Assembly: GCF_003346715.1 (NCBI RefSeq)
Contig: NZ_QQPQ01000030.1
Location: 1-64,000, forward strand
Reading direction: 5' to 3'
DNA length: 64,000 nucleotides
DNA from: Oceanispirochaeta sp. M1
GTDB taxonomy: Bacteria > Spirochaetota > Spirochaetia > DSM-2461
Shown here: in pieces, positions 54,451 to 62,793 of the stretch
How positions within the stretch are numbered: position 1 is the stretch's first letter
Layout: the number at the start of each line of letters is the position of its first letter
Made by a program: the position numbers and the translations under genes
Notes under the pieces: model-generated
Told to the model about the DNA's origin: nothing
The model's database searches: none
Seen by the model: the letters and a program-made list of their open reading frames with translations, nothing else

Positions 54451-54522
54451 GTGATATCGTATGTGATATCATAATCGTGGTTATGTGTATGTTCTTAAAA
54501 GTGATATCGTATATGATATCAC
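54451..54522. repeat. Two 22-bp palindromes at 50-bp pitch
   Basis: GTGATATC-GTATGT-GATATCAT at 54451-54472 and GTGATATC-GTATAT-GATATCAC at 54501-54522, again exactly 50 bp apart. The linkers are more diverged than in the arrays at 37 and 43 kb (ATGTGTATGTTCTTAAAA). The array lies downstream of the GH29 stop (minus strand) and upstream of the amidohydrolase promoter. Confidence 0.95.
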
Positions 54523-54589
54523 TTTCGTGGCCATGTGGACGCTCGTTAAAGCATGAGCCTGACAGCATAGATTTGTCAGGCCAGCAGGT

Positions 54590-56083
54590 TTAACTTTCCA
54601 CCCTAAGGGCGGCATTTATAAAAAGTTCTTCATCCACTCCCTGAATCTTCCCGTTCTGATCTTCAGAACCCTTCAGTGATATTTCTATTTTTTGACCGGC
54701 CAGACATGTCATATCAATCCTGAGTTGTCCATCGGCATCGGGAACAACAGTCCAGGATTGACTCTCTATACAGGGTTTGTAACTGTAATAATCTTCACCC
54801 TGGTAACTCCAGTCTTTTCTACCTTCAGTTTTCAGTTTCTGTCCGGCTGAAATATGATGTGATAGATCAAGCTCCGGTGTCCTGCTGAAATCCAGTTTGA
54901 TAACAGGGAGATGATCAGATTTATCCAGTCCTTTCAGGACAAGAGAGAAATTTCCTTCTTCCTCAATAATCGTCAATTCTTTATTGTTTGAAAGCAGAGA
55001 GGCTGAGAGTGGGGCAGTTTTAAGGTTTTTCAGCTCTATTTTTCCAGATTCAGGAATACTATGAATTTGAAGATAAATACTGTTTCCCTTAAGAGTTGAG
55101 TAGCCCCAGTATTCATTCTCCCAGAAACCAGGTTCAACATCAAAAACTGCTTCCCTGTTTACATTAATCCAGGAACCGATTCCTCTGAGTACCTCATCTT
55201 CGAAGGGGACAATTGAACCATCCCCCATGGGACCTATATTAAGGAGGTGGTTTCCACCAAGGGCAGAAATCGTTGCAAGATTTCTAATTTGTTCTCTGAT
55301 TTTATCATCAAGATTTTCACGCAGCTGCCACTCTCTGTAACCCCATGTTTCATGGTAGATTGAGGCAGGTGTCTGCCAGGGCCTGTTCATGCTGAACTCC
55401 GGAATCTCGTTATCTGCCAGAACAATGAAATCATCCTGATTATTCCATATACGACCGTTGATCATGGCTTCGGGCTGCAGCTCCCTTACCAGGTCTGCCA
55501 GCTGACGGCTCTGGTCCACAGTGGGTTTACCCATATCAAACCACATTTCACAGATAGGACCGTAATTACTCAAAAGCTCTGTCAGTTGAGCAATATTTAA
55601 TTGCTGATGAGCCTCGGGGATTGTATCGGAGTTATGATCAGAGAAGGACAGGGCTGCTGGAGAATCCCAGTCTATCCATGAAAAATAAAGACCCAGACCA
55701 ATGCCTTCTTTCTGGCAGGCATCGGCCAGTTCGGCAACAAGATCTCTTTTGGCTGCACTTTTAAAGCTGTTGTATTCTGTAGTTTCTGTTTTAAACAGGC
55801 AAAAGCCGTCATGATGTTTTGTCGTAATTACCAGATAGTTCATCCCTGCGGCTTTTGCCAAGCTTGTTATGGCCCGGGCATCGAAGTTTTCCGCAGTGAA
55901 ATCATTCATCAGGGCATCATATTCATTTTTGTCGATTGCGGCATGGGAGAGGATCTGCTCGCTATAACCGTATGTGATTTTTTCACCTTTCCAAACACCT
56001 GCGGGTAGTGAGTATAATCCATAATGGATAAACATCCCGAAATGTCTGTCTTTCCATTTCTGTATATTATTCTGGTTACTCAT
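54590..56083 (-). CDS. Glycoside hydrolase family 29 (alpha-L-fucosidase)
   Basis: A 497-residue protein with GH29 landmarks: WKDRHFGMFIHYGLYSLPAG (residues 10-29), YLVITTKHHDGFCLF (83-97), the nucleophile Asp183 in MWFDMGKP, and LATISALGGNHLLNIGPMGDG. A C-terminal beta-sandwich completes it. No signal peptide, so it acts on imported fucosides. AGGAGGAACA precedes the ATG; an inverted repeat sits just before that site. It is divergent from an AraC regulator and is followed by the repeat array. Confidence 0.9.
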   Translation of the reverse strand: MSNQNNIQKWKDRHFGMFIHYGLYSLPAGVWKGEKITYGYSEQILSHAAIDKNEYDALMNDFTAENFDARAITSLAKAAGMNYLVITTKHHDGFCLFKTETTEYNSFKSAAKRDLVAELADACQKEGIGLGLYFSWIDWDSPAALSFSDHNSDTIPEAHQQLNIAQLTELLSNYGPICEMWFDMGKPTVDQSRQLADLVRELQPEAMINGRIWNNQDDFIVLADNEIPEFSMNRPWQTPASIYHETWGYREWQLRENLDDKIREQIRNLATISALGGNHLLNIGPMGDGSIVPFEDEVLRGIGSWINVNREAVFDVEPGFWENEYWGYSTLKGNSIYLQIHSIPESGKIELKNLKTAPLSASLLSNNKELTIIEEEGNFSLVLKGLDKSDHLPVIKLDFSRTPELDLSHHISAGQKLKTEGRKDWSYQGEDYYSYKPCIESQSWTVVPDADGQLRIDMTCLAGQKIEISLKGSEDQNGKIQGVDEELFINAALRVES

Positions 56084-56094
56084 TGTTCCTCCTG

Positions 56095-56118
56095 TCAGGA
56101 CGATATTTACTGTCCTGA
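56095..56118. promoter_or_regulatory. Inverted repeat next to the GH29 ribosome-binding site
   Basis: TCAGGAC (56095-56101), 10-bp spacer, GTCCTGA (56112-56118): perfect 7-bp arms. On the minus-strand mRNA the hairpin ends one or two nt before the AGGAGG of the GH29 gene. It could be an operator for the divergent AraC protein or an RNA element. Confidence 0.6.
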
Positions 56119-56207
56119 TTTTGTTTTTATTCTGTTCCTTATGTATATAACTCTTTAATATTCACTTAGATATGGATAGAATCGATAAATATGTGTAAAA
56201 TTACCGC

Positions 56208-56972
56208 ATGAATTTTCAAGACCCCTTTGAATCGCCCCGTATTGAAACTATCGATCTTGTAAATATTACATCCTATTGGGAGTCGGAAGAGCATATCCGT
56301 CCTTTATGGAAGCTCTATTGGAACAGTAATGCAGGAGCCTCCCTCGCTTTTCAAAATGAGACTATAGAGCTGCAACCTGAGTATTTGTATCTCATCTCGG
56401 CAATGACTGCCTACAGACCGAAATGCAGGGGAGAGGTGGAGCATCTATATGTTCATTTCAGGCTTCCCGCAGAATTCAGTAAAATGCCCCAGGGAATATG
56501 GCCCATAGTGCCGGGACATTTTGAATTTTCACAACTTAAAAATATTAGTCTTAATGGATATAAAAGTTTTCCTGGACGGCTTCTTTTTCAGGAACTGATC
56601 ACATATGCGCTGAGACAGCTCCCCGAATCATTGTATAAACAGAGCCATTTTAATCCCTTATCAAATCTGTTTCTCTGGCTGGAGGAACACCTGGATGAAG
56701 ACTGTTCTAATCCCGTACTTGCTGCCCTGGCAGGATATTCTGAAGATACATTGAGCAGAGTCTTTATGAGAGAAACAGGTAAAACTCCCCAACGTTATTT
56801 GCGTAGCCTGCGGGTCAGCAGGGCTGCCAATCTTCTCAGACAGTCTGATCTTTCTATGGAGGAGATCGCCGAGCACTGTGGTTACTGGGATAGATCTCAT
56901 TTTCACAAAAGCTTTCAGAGTCAAGTTGGTATTTCACCGACTATTTACAGATCTGAGGTAACAAAGCTTTGA
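56208..56972 (+). CDS. AraC-family transcriptional regulator
   Basis: A 254-residue protein. The N-terminal ~140 residues form a cupin-like sensing domain (ETIELQPEYLYLISAMTAYR, VEHLYVHFRL). The C terminus is an AraC double HTH: PVLAALAGYSEDTLSRVFMR and SMEEIAEHCGYWDRSHFHKSF. It is divergent from the fucosidase gene and 37 bp upstream of the YesM-type kinase gene, so it may control either or both. Confidence 0.85.
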   Translation: MNFQDPFESPRIETIDLVNITSYWESEEHIRPLWKLYWNSNAGASLAFQNETIELQPEYLYLISAMTAYRPKCRGEVEHLYVHFRLPAEFSKMPQGIWPIVPGHFEFSQLKNISLNGYKSFPGRLLFQELITYALRQLPESLYKQSHFNPLSNLFLWLEEHLDEDCSNPVLAALAGYSEDTLSRVFMRETGKTPQRYLRSLRVSRAANLLRQSDLSMEEIAEHCGYWDRSHFHKSFQSQVGISPTIYRSEVTKL

Positions 56973-57009
56973 TTGCTTTCTGTCCTTCTTGCTGATAACA
57001 TGTTTTTCT

Positions 57010-58776
57010 ATGATAGATATCATCGGATTCTGGAAATCTCTATCCATCAGGACAAAAATAACTTCCGCCTTTTTTCTGACAACACTTCTTGGTATATTTC
57101 TGATATCCCTATTTGCCAATATTATGTCAAACCATATTCTGATTGAAAAATCAATTGTAGATAATCTGGGTGTCCTCAATCAGTTCTCTGAAAAACTTGA
57201 TTCATCTCTTACCCATGCAAACTCCATGACCAAGCTGGCAATTGCCAATAATATTATCCAAAGCAGTCTTGCTAAAAATCCTGATAAGATGGATCAGTCT
57301 GAATCTCATGCTGTCCTTATGGGGATCAATCTGACATTGGCTCGCTTAGTGGATAACTCAGACATTCTCAGTGGTATGGCTATCTATTCAATGGAAGATG
57401 ACAGAGCATTCTATTCCAGAGGCTTTCAGAAATATACCACACCTGATCGGCAGGAACGTGATTCAGTTTTTGCCTCATTTACTGATGGTAAATATATCTC
57501 CTGGAAGGACATAAGTAAAAATATTTATAGGATTTATGATGAAGATATCAATGGCCTCAGACTTTATAGAAGATTGTATATGGCATCACATGGCAGATTG
57601 AGTGCCATTATTGAATCAGTTATCGACGAAGAGTACATAGCGTCTCTGTATGAGAATATAATGAGATCGGACAGGGGAACCATTATTATCAGTAATGCTG
57701 AGGGAATGATTGTGTCGTCTCAGGATAAATCTCGATTATTCAGTGATATAAGCGATAGTTCTCTGTTTGAAGTCACTCTGGAACATCAAGGCAGCGGCAA
57801 GGTCTATAAGAGGGAAGGAGAGTCTTTTCTGACTGTTAATAACTACTATAGCCCTCTAGACTGGTATATTATCAGTGAAATTCCAATGCGCAGTCTGCAG
57901 CATGAAATCAGAATGATAACGGGTCAGATTTTTTTAGCAGGATTATTTTCACTTGTTCTTTCACTTCTGATAGCCAATAGCCTGTCAAAATCTCTGACCA
58001 GGCCGATTCTCTCACTTCAAAACTCTATTTCTGAATCCGGGCATGATCTGAGTATAAGGGCACAGGTGAACTCAGATGATGAGATAGGGGCTCTTGCCCG
58101 GGAATATAATGAGATGCTGGACAAACAGCAGTCCATGATGAAACGTCTGGTGGAAGAGCAGAAAATGCTGAGAAAGTATGAACTCTCTCTGCTGCAGGCA
58201 CAGATAAATCCGCATTTCCTTTACAATGCTCTTGAAAGTGTATGCGGGTTGATTGATTTGGATCGCAAGGATGATGCTCAGATGCTGGTAAATGAGCTCT
58301 CACGGTTTTACAGGGGAATCCTCTCTGAAGGCTCCAGTGCAATTACTCTTAAAGATGAGCTTAAAATAACAGAACATTATGTCAACATTCTGAATGTCCG
58401 TTATAGCGGAAAGATTGAATACACAGTGGATATTGATGATTCTCTACTGGTGAGACAGATCATTAAAATGACTCTTCAGCCTTTGATTGAAAATGCTGTT
58501 TATCATGGATTGAAAAATACACGGCCTCCCTGGAAGATCAATTTGAATGGACATCTTTCGGGGGATACTTTTATTCTGGAACTTAGTGATAACGGTGTCG
58601 GCCTGGATAAGACTAAAATCCCTGATAAGGATTTTTTTGGTTTTGGTACGAAAACAACCAATGAACGTCTCAAACTGTATTTTGGGCAGGACAGTGGTAT
58701 AACAATGGAGAATAATGAGGGCGGAGGAACACTTGTCCGAATAAAATTATCATCTCTAAAAACAGAAGGAATATAA
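57010..58776 (+). CDS. YesM-type sensor histidine kinase
   Basis: About 588 residues from ATG 57010 (TTG 56989 possible). TM1 is at residues ~15-40, then an extracytoplasmic ~250-residue Cache-like domain (FYSRGFQKYTTPDRQ, DWYIISEIPM), TM2 (MITGQIFLAGLFSLVLSLLI), a HAMP domain, and a His_kinase domain with LLQAQINPHFLYNALESVCG carrying the phospho-His. HATPase G box: GVGLDK and FGTKTTNERL. It is followed 2 bp later by the YesN-type response regulator. The pair probably senses an external saccharide and induces the transporter genes downstream. Confidence 0.9.
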   Translation: MIDIIGFWKSLSIRTKITSAFFLTTLLGIFLISLFANIMSNHILIEKSIVDNLGVLNQFSEKLDSSLTHANSMTKLAIANNIIQSSLAKNPDKMDQSESHAVLMGINLTLARLVDNSDILSGMAIYSMEDDRAFYSRGFQKYTTPDRQERDSVFASFTDGKYISWKDISKNIYRIYDEDINGLRLYRRLYMASHGRLSAIIESVIDEEYIASLYENIMRSDRGTIIISNAEGMIVSSQDKSRLFSDISDSSLFEVTLEHQGSGKVYKREGESFLTVNNYYSPLDWYIISEIPMRSLQHEIRMITGQIFLAGLFSLVLSLLIANSLSKSLTRPILSLQNSISESGHDLSIRAQVNSDDEIGALAREYNEMLDKQQSMMKRLVEEQKMLRKYELSLLQAQINPHFLYNALESVCGLIDLDRKDDAQMLVNELSRFYRGILSEGSSAITLKDELKITEHYVNILNVRYSGKIEYTVDIDDSLLVRQIIKMTLQPLIENAVYHGLKNTRPPWKINLNGHLSGDTFILELSDNGVGLDKTKIPDKDFFGFGTKTTNERLKLYFGQDSGITMENNEGGGTLVRIKLSSLKTEGI

Positions 58777-58778
58777 AA

Positions 58779-59486
58779 TTGAAACTTAAAGTTTTACTTA
58801 TAGATGATGAGTACCTTGTAAGAGAGAGACTCAAACATGTTGTTGATTGGGATGCTGAGGGATATACAATCTGTGGAGAAGCTGAAGACGGTGTACGCGG
58901 TCTGGAATTGATTGAAGAGCATGATCCGGATCTGGCCGTCATCGATATCAATATGCCTTTTATGAGCGGATTGGAAATGGCAGAAAAGGTTCAGGAACTG
59001 GAGAAGAAAGTTCGTCTTGTGATTCTCTCCGGCTATGACGATTTTGAATATGCCCGTTCTGCCATACGTTCAGGTGTCTGCTGCTATCTATTGAAGCCTG
59101 TAAATAAGGATGAGCTTCTTGAAGTCCTGAGAAGCACCAAAAAAGAAATATCCGGACCCATCGTTTATTCTAAATCAGTACAGCAGGTTCTCAGTTTTAT
59201 CGAAGAAAACTATAAGGATATGAATTTGAGTATAGAGTTGATTGCCGATTTTATAGGAATAAACCCCACTTATCTCAGCTCAAAATATAAAAAAGAGACG
59301 GGTCGAAAACTGGTAGATGAAATCAATCTCTGCAGACTTAATGCCGCGGAGGCAATATTAAAAAAGGAGTGCTGTACTCTGCAGGAACTGGCTGACCGGG
59401 TGGGTTACAATGATCCTTATTACATGAGCAGATGTTTTAAGAAATATCTGGGCTACTCGCCCTCTCAGATTAAATCTTCCAGATAA
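58779..59486 (+). CDS. YesN-type response regulator (receiver plus AraC HTH)
   Basis: A 235-residue protein from TTG 58779 with AGAAGGA 8 nt upstream. The receiver domain has DD at residues 9-10, phosphoacceptor Asp56 (DLAVIDINMPFMSG) and LLKPV. The AraC HTH is at ~135-232 (LSIELIADFIGINPTYLSSK, QELADRVGYNDPYYMSRCF). It is the partner of the YesM-like kinase. The ABC operon that starts 158 bp downstream is the likely target. Confidence 0.92.
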   Translation: MKLKVLLIDDEYLVRERLKHVVDWDAEGYTICGEAEDGVRGLELIEEHDPDLAVIDINMPFMSGLEMAEKVQELEKKVRLVILSGYDDFEYARSAIRSGVCCYLLKPVNKDELLEVLRSTKKEISGPIVYSKSVQQVLSFIEENYKDMNLSIELIADFIGINPTYLSSKYKKETGRKLVDEINLCRLNAAEAILKKECCTLQELADRVGYNDPYYMSRCFKKYLGYSPSQIKSSR

Positions 59487-59644
59487 AATTAACCGCTGAT
59501 AACGGATATATCTAATTTTTTTAATAATTTCTCAAAGAATAATCCATGGTGTCAACGTAAATCCGGGGCTTATCATGATCTATCCTCTTAGGGAAATACA
59601 AAAAGAATCCCTTTCCGGATCGAGTCAAAAAAGGAGTTATTTAA

Positions 59645-60928
59645 ATGAAAAAACTGAGTATTTTATTATTTGCCCTGGTTCTTCCTGTTGTATTATTTGC
59701 AGCCGGTGGACAGGAAACTGTTTCTGAAGATGAAGATGTCTCTATACGTGTTCTCTCCAGATGGTCTGATGAAATGCCTACCTCTATCTATTTCAGAGAA
59801 GTGATTGAAGAGATTAATTCTGCGGATAACGGCATCATAATTGAAGGTGAACATATCAATGATGAGGCATCTTATCTGGATAAACTCAGAACTCAATTTG
59901 CCATCGGTGAATATCCTAATGTATTCTATGAGTACGGCGGTTCCAGAATCGTAGACTATGTAGAAAGCGGTCTTCTCATGGATCTGCAGCCTGCTCTTGA
60001 TGCTGATCCTGCCTGGAGAGATTCCTACCTTCCTCTGTTCGATAAATGGCAGTACGATCAGTTCCCCGGTACATTCGGTATCCCTGCAGAGTTCTATGCA
60101 GTAACCATTTTCTATAATGAAGAAATCTTCAACAAAGTCGGTGTTTCTGTTCCGTCAACACTGGGTGAGTTTGAAATGGTCTGTGATAAACTGCTTGCCG
60201 CAGGTTATGTTCCACTGGCACTCGGTGAAAAAGATGTATGGAGAGCCGGACATTTTTTGAATAACCTGGTTATGAAGAGCTTCGGTTCACAGGGTGTAAA
60301 AGACCTGGCAGATAGGAATATGAGTTATGACGATCCCAAAATGGTCGCACTTTATACAAAAATCCAGGAATACTTTGAAAAAGGTTATTTTGGAAAAGAT
60401 GCAGTAACTGTTGATTACAATATGGAGCAGGCCATGTTTCAAAACGAAGAGTCTGCCATGCATATGGACGGCAGCTGGTATTGTGGAAATGCAGCCAAGT
60501 CAGAAATTGCAACTAAGATCAAAGCCTTTCCTTTTCCTGCTGTCAATAATGCAAACGCCAACTCTTTCCAGGGCGGAGCCGGAGGCGGATGGTCCATTGT
60601 TGATACAGATGAAAGACATAATGCAGCTGCTGTAGAGTTTGTAAAAACTGTCAGCAATCCCGATTTTTTCAAAGTACTTCAAATCAGAAATAAAGGCGGA
60701 GTTTATCCCGCAGTATTTAAATCTGATGCCTCTGTTGTAGACACCGTGACTATCTCTCATGCTGCCGCAATTGCCAATGCTTCTGAGTTCCGGGATGATA
60801 TTCAGACATATGACAATCTGTCTTCCATGCTGGATACCTGTAGAACTGCTCTTCAGGGACTGTTTATCGGAAAGACTCCTTCTGATACTGCAGCCCAGAT
60901 AATGGCTGAAATCAAAGCAAACGAATAA
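59645..60928 (+). CDS. ABC sugar transporter solute-binding protein
   Basis: A 427-residue protein with AAAAAAGGAGTTATTTAA upstream. The signal peptide MKKLSILLFALVLPVVLF is followed by AAGGQETVSED, without a lipobox. Family-1 blocks: VSIRVLSRWSDEMPT, GEYPNVFYEYGGSRI, FGIPAEFYAVTIFYNEEIF, and the glycine-rich FQGGAGGGWSIV. It heads the operon with two permeases and the GHL6-type enzyme, downstream of YesM/YesN. A fucosylated or galactosylated glycan is the best context guess. Confidence 0.9.
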   Translation: MKKLSILLFALVLPVVLFAAGGQETVSEDEDVSIRVLSRWSDEMPTSIYFREVIEEINSADNGIIIEGEHINDEASYLDKLRTQFAIGEYPNVFYEYGGSRIVDYVESGLLMDLQPALDADPAWRDSYLPLFDKWQYDQFPGTFGIPAEFYAVTIFYNEEIFNKVGVSVPSTLGEFEMVCDKLLAAGYVPLALGEKDVWRAGHFLNNLVMKSFGSQGVKDLADRNMSYDDPKMVALYTKIQEYFEKGYFGKDAVTVDYNMEQAMFQNEESAMHMDGSWYCGNAAKSEIATKIKAFPFPAVNNANANSFQGGAGGGWSIVDTDERHNAAAVEFVKTVSNPDFFKVLQIRNKGGVYPAVFKSDASVVDTVTISHAAAIANASEFRDDIQTYDNLSSMLDTCRTALQGLFIGKTPSDTAAQIMAEIKANE

Positions 60929-60938
60929 AGAGTTTTAT

Positions 60939-60970
60939 ACCGGGGACTTGAATCGTCCCCGGTTTTTTTT
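60939..60970 (+). terminator. Terminator/attenuator between binding-protein and permease genes
   Basis: ACCGGGGAC (60939-60947) and GTCCCCGGT (60955-60963), 7-nt loop, then TTTTTTTT. No promoter is evident before the permease at 61009, so partial readthrough is expected. Confidence 0.85.
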
Positions 60971-61008
60971 GCCCTTTATTTCGGGCAGAATGATATCAAG
61001 GATTTTAA

Positions 61009-61887
61009 ATGACCATTAAAAAAGATTACCACTGGGTGGCCATTTTTCTGGCCCCGGCTCTGATTATATATGCTACGTTTCTGCTGATACCTATATGTCA
61101 GTCCATTTATATGTCGTTTTTCAAATGGAAGGGCATAGCGAATGTTCCTATGGTTTTTGTAGGACTGAAAAACTATCAGCGGATTTTCTCCAATCCCGCT
61201 TTCTGGCATTCTCTTGTCAATGTTCTCTGGTTTATTGCCGGTGGATTTATTGTACTGATGCCTCTCTCATTTATACTGGCTCTGATTATTACGAAAAATA
61301 TCAAAGGAACAAGATTTTATAAAACTTCCTTTTTTATACCCGTTATTCTACCTATGACTGCTGTAGGTCTGATGTGGGTCTATATACTACAGCCTAACGG
61401 CGGTCTCCTTAACTCCCTCCTTGAATTAATGGGACTTGGCAGTCTTATCAAGAACTGGCTGGGAGATCCGGATATAGCTATAATTTCTGTTGTCCTGGTA
61501 AATGAATGGGTCTATGCAGGTTTCAATATGCTGATTTTTGCAGCTGGTCTTGTAGCTATACCCGATTCACTTTTTGAATCTGCCAAAATAGACGGTGCCA
61601 ACAGTTTTCAAAGAATTATTCATATCACTTTGCCTCTGATGAAAGAATCCATCAAGATCTTTTCTATCATGTGTATTACAGGCTGTCTGAGACACTTTGA
61701 CCTTGTATTTATAATGACAGGGGGAGGGCCTGCAAGGGCTACTGAAACTCCGGCGACTCTACTCTACAATGAGGCTTTTAAATACAGAAACTTCGGAACG
61801 GGCAATGCAATCGGTGTCTTTATTCTGGTGGCGGGTCTGCTGATCAGTCTTCTTCTCAATAAATTACTAGTACAGGAGGAGATGTAG
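61009..61887 (+). CDS. ABC sugar transporter permease, MalF type
   Basis: A 292-residue membrane subunit: TM1 WVAIFLAPALIIYATFLLI, periplasmic SFFKWKGIANVPMVFVGL, EAA loop LFESAKIDGANSFQRIIHIT, and GGGPARATETPATLLYNEAF. The next permease gene follows after 3 bp. Confidence 0.9.
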   Translation: MTIKKDYHWVAIFLAPALIIYATFLLIPICQSIYMSFFKWKGIANVPMVFVGLKNYQRIFSNPAFWHSLVNVLWFIAGGFIVLMPLSFILALIITKNIKGTRFYKTSFFIPVILPMTAVGLMWVYILQPNGGLLNSLLELMGLGSLIKNWLGDPDIAIISVVLVNEWVYAGFNMLIFAAGLVAIPDSLFESAKIDGANSFQRIIHITLPLMKESIKIFSIMCITGCLRHFDLVFIMTGGGPARATETPATLLYNEAFKYRNFGTGNAIGVFILVAGLLISLLLNKLLVQEEM

Positions 61888-61890
61888 ATT

Positions 61891-62724
61891 ATGGTAAAGA
61901 TTAAAAAAGATAATATACTACCTACTGTTTTTTCAATTTTATGGTCTGTTCTGACGCTGTATCCCTTTATTACAACCCTGTTCTCCTCTCTTAAGAATAA
62001 TGATGAAATATTCGGCAATATGTTTGCTCCGCCAACAGTCTTTCGTTATCAGAATTATATAGATGCCATAACTGGTGCCCGGATGGACAGGGCTATATTC
62101 AACTCACTTTTTGTAACATCCATTACAACTGTGATGCTTGTAGCAGTAGGCTCCATGGCCGCTTACACCCTGGCCCGTTTTCGTTACAAAATACTGAATT
62201 ATATTTATGTACTGTTTATCCTGGGGATAATGCTGCCAATACACTCAACTCTTATTCCATTGGCTAAAACAGTATCAACTACCCCCTGGCTGGGATCGAA
62301 CAGCTTCTTCACACTCATGCTGATCTATACTGCCTTCCAGCTGCCCGTAACAATATTTATCATAACAGGCTTTATGCGCGGCATCAGCAGAGAACTTGAT
62401 GAAGCCGCCACAATTGACGGTTGCGGTCCGGTAAGAATACTGTTTCAGATTATCCTGCCTCTGGCGAAACCCGGGATAGCTACAGCGGCTATTATCTCTT
62501 ATCTCTTTGTATACAATGAACTTATATTTGCAGTAATCTTTTTGAGTAAGCCTGTAAAATTCACCATATCCCTTGCTATGCTCTATTTCGTTGGAGACAG
62601 AACCATGCGAATGGGACCTATTTTTGCCTCAATTATTCTGGCTGTACTCCCAATGATTTGTATCTACCTGATTTTCAGTGAACGGGTGCAGAAGGGTATG
62701 ACCGCCGGAGCCATAAAAGGCTGA
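61891..62724 (+). CDS. ABC sugar transporter permease, MalG type
   Basis: A 277-residue membrane subunit with six hydrophobic segments; the EAA loop reads ELDEAATIDGCGPVRILFQI, and the C terminus ends GMTAGAIKG. An ATPase gene is again missing from the operon, as in the three other transporters in this window, which points to one shared ATPase. Confidence 0.9.
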   Translation: MVKIKKDNILPTVFSILWSVLTLYPFITTLFSSLKNNDEIFGNMFAPPTVFRYQNYIDAITGARMDRAIFNSLFVTSITTVMLVAVGSMAAYTLARFRYKILNYIYVLFILGIMLPIHSTLIPLAKTVSTTPWLGSNSFFTLMLIYTAFQLPVTIFIITGFMRGISRELDEAATIDGCGPVRILFQIILPLAKPGIATAAIISYLFVYNELIFAVIFLSKPVKFTISLAMLYFVGDRTMRMGPIFASIILAVLPMICIYLIFSERVQKGMTAGAIKG

Positions 62725-62793
62725 TTTCAAAAAATGATAAGGGCAGGCTGTTTTTTCAGCTCACCACGCATTACTGAATAAGGAGTATAAATT

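Noticed and set aside
37034-54522. CRISPR-like arrays (22-bp repeat, 28-bp spacer)
   Set aside because: The spacers are conserved among units and arrays, each array has only 2-3 units, and no cas gene is present.
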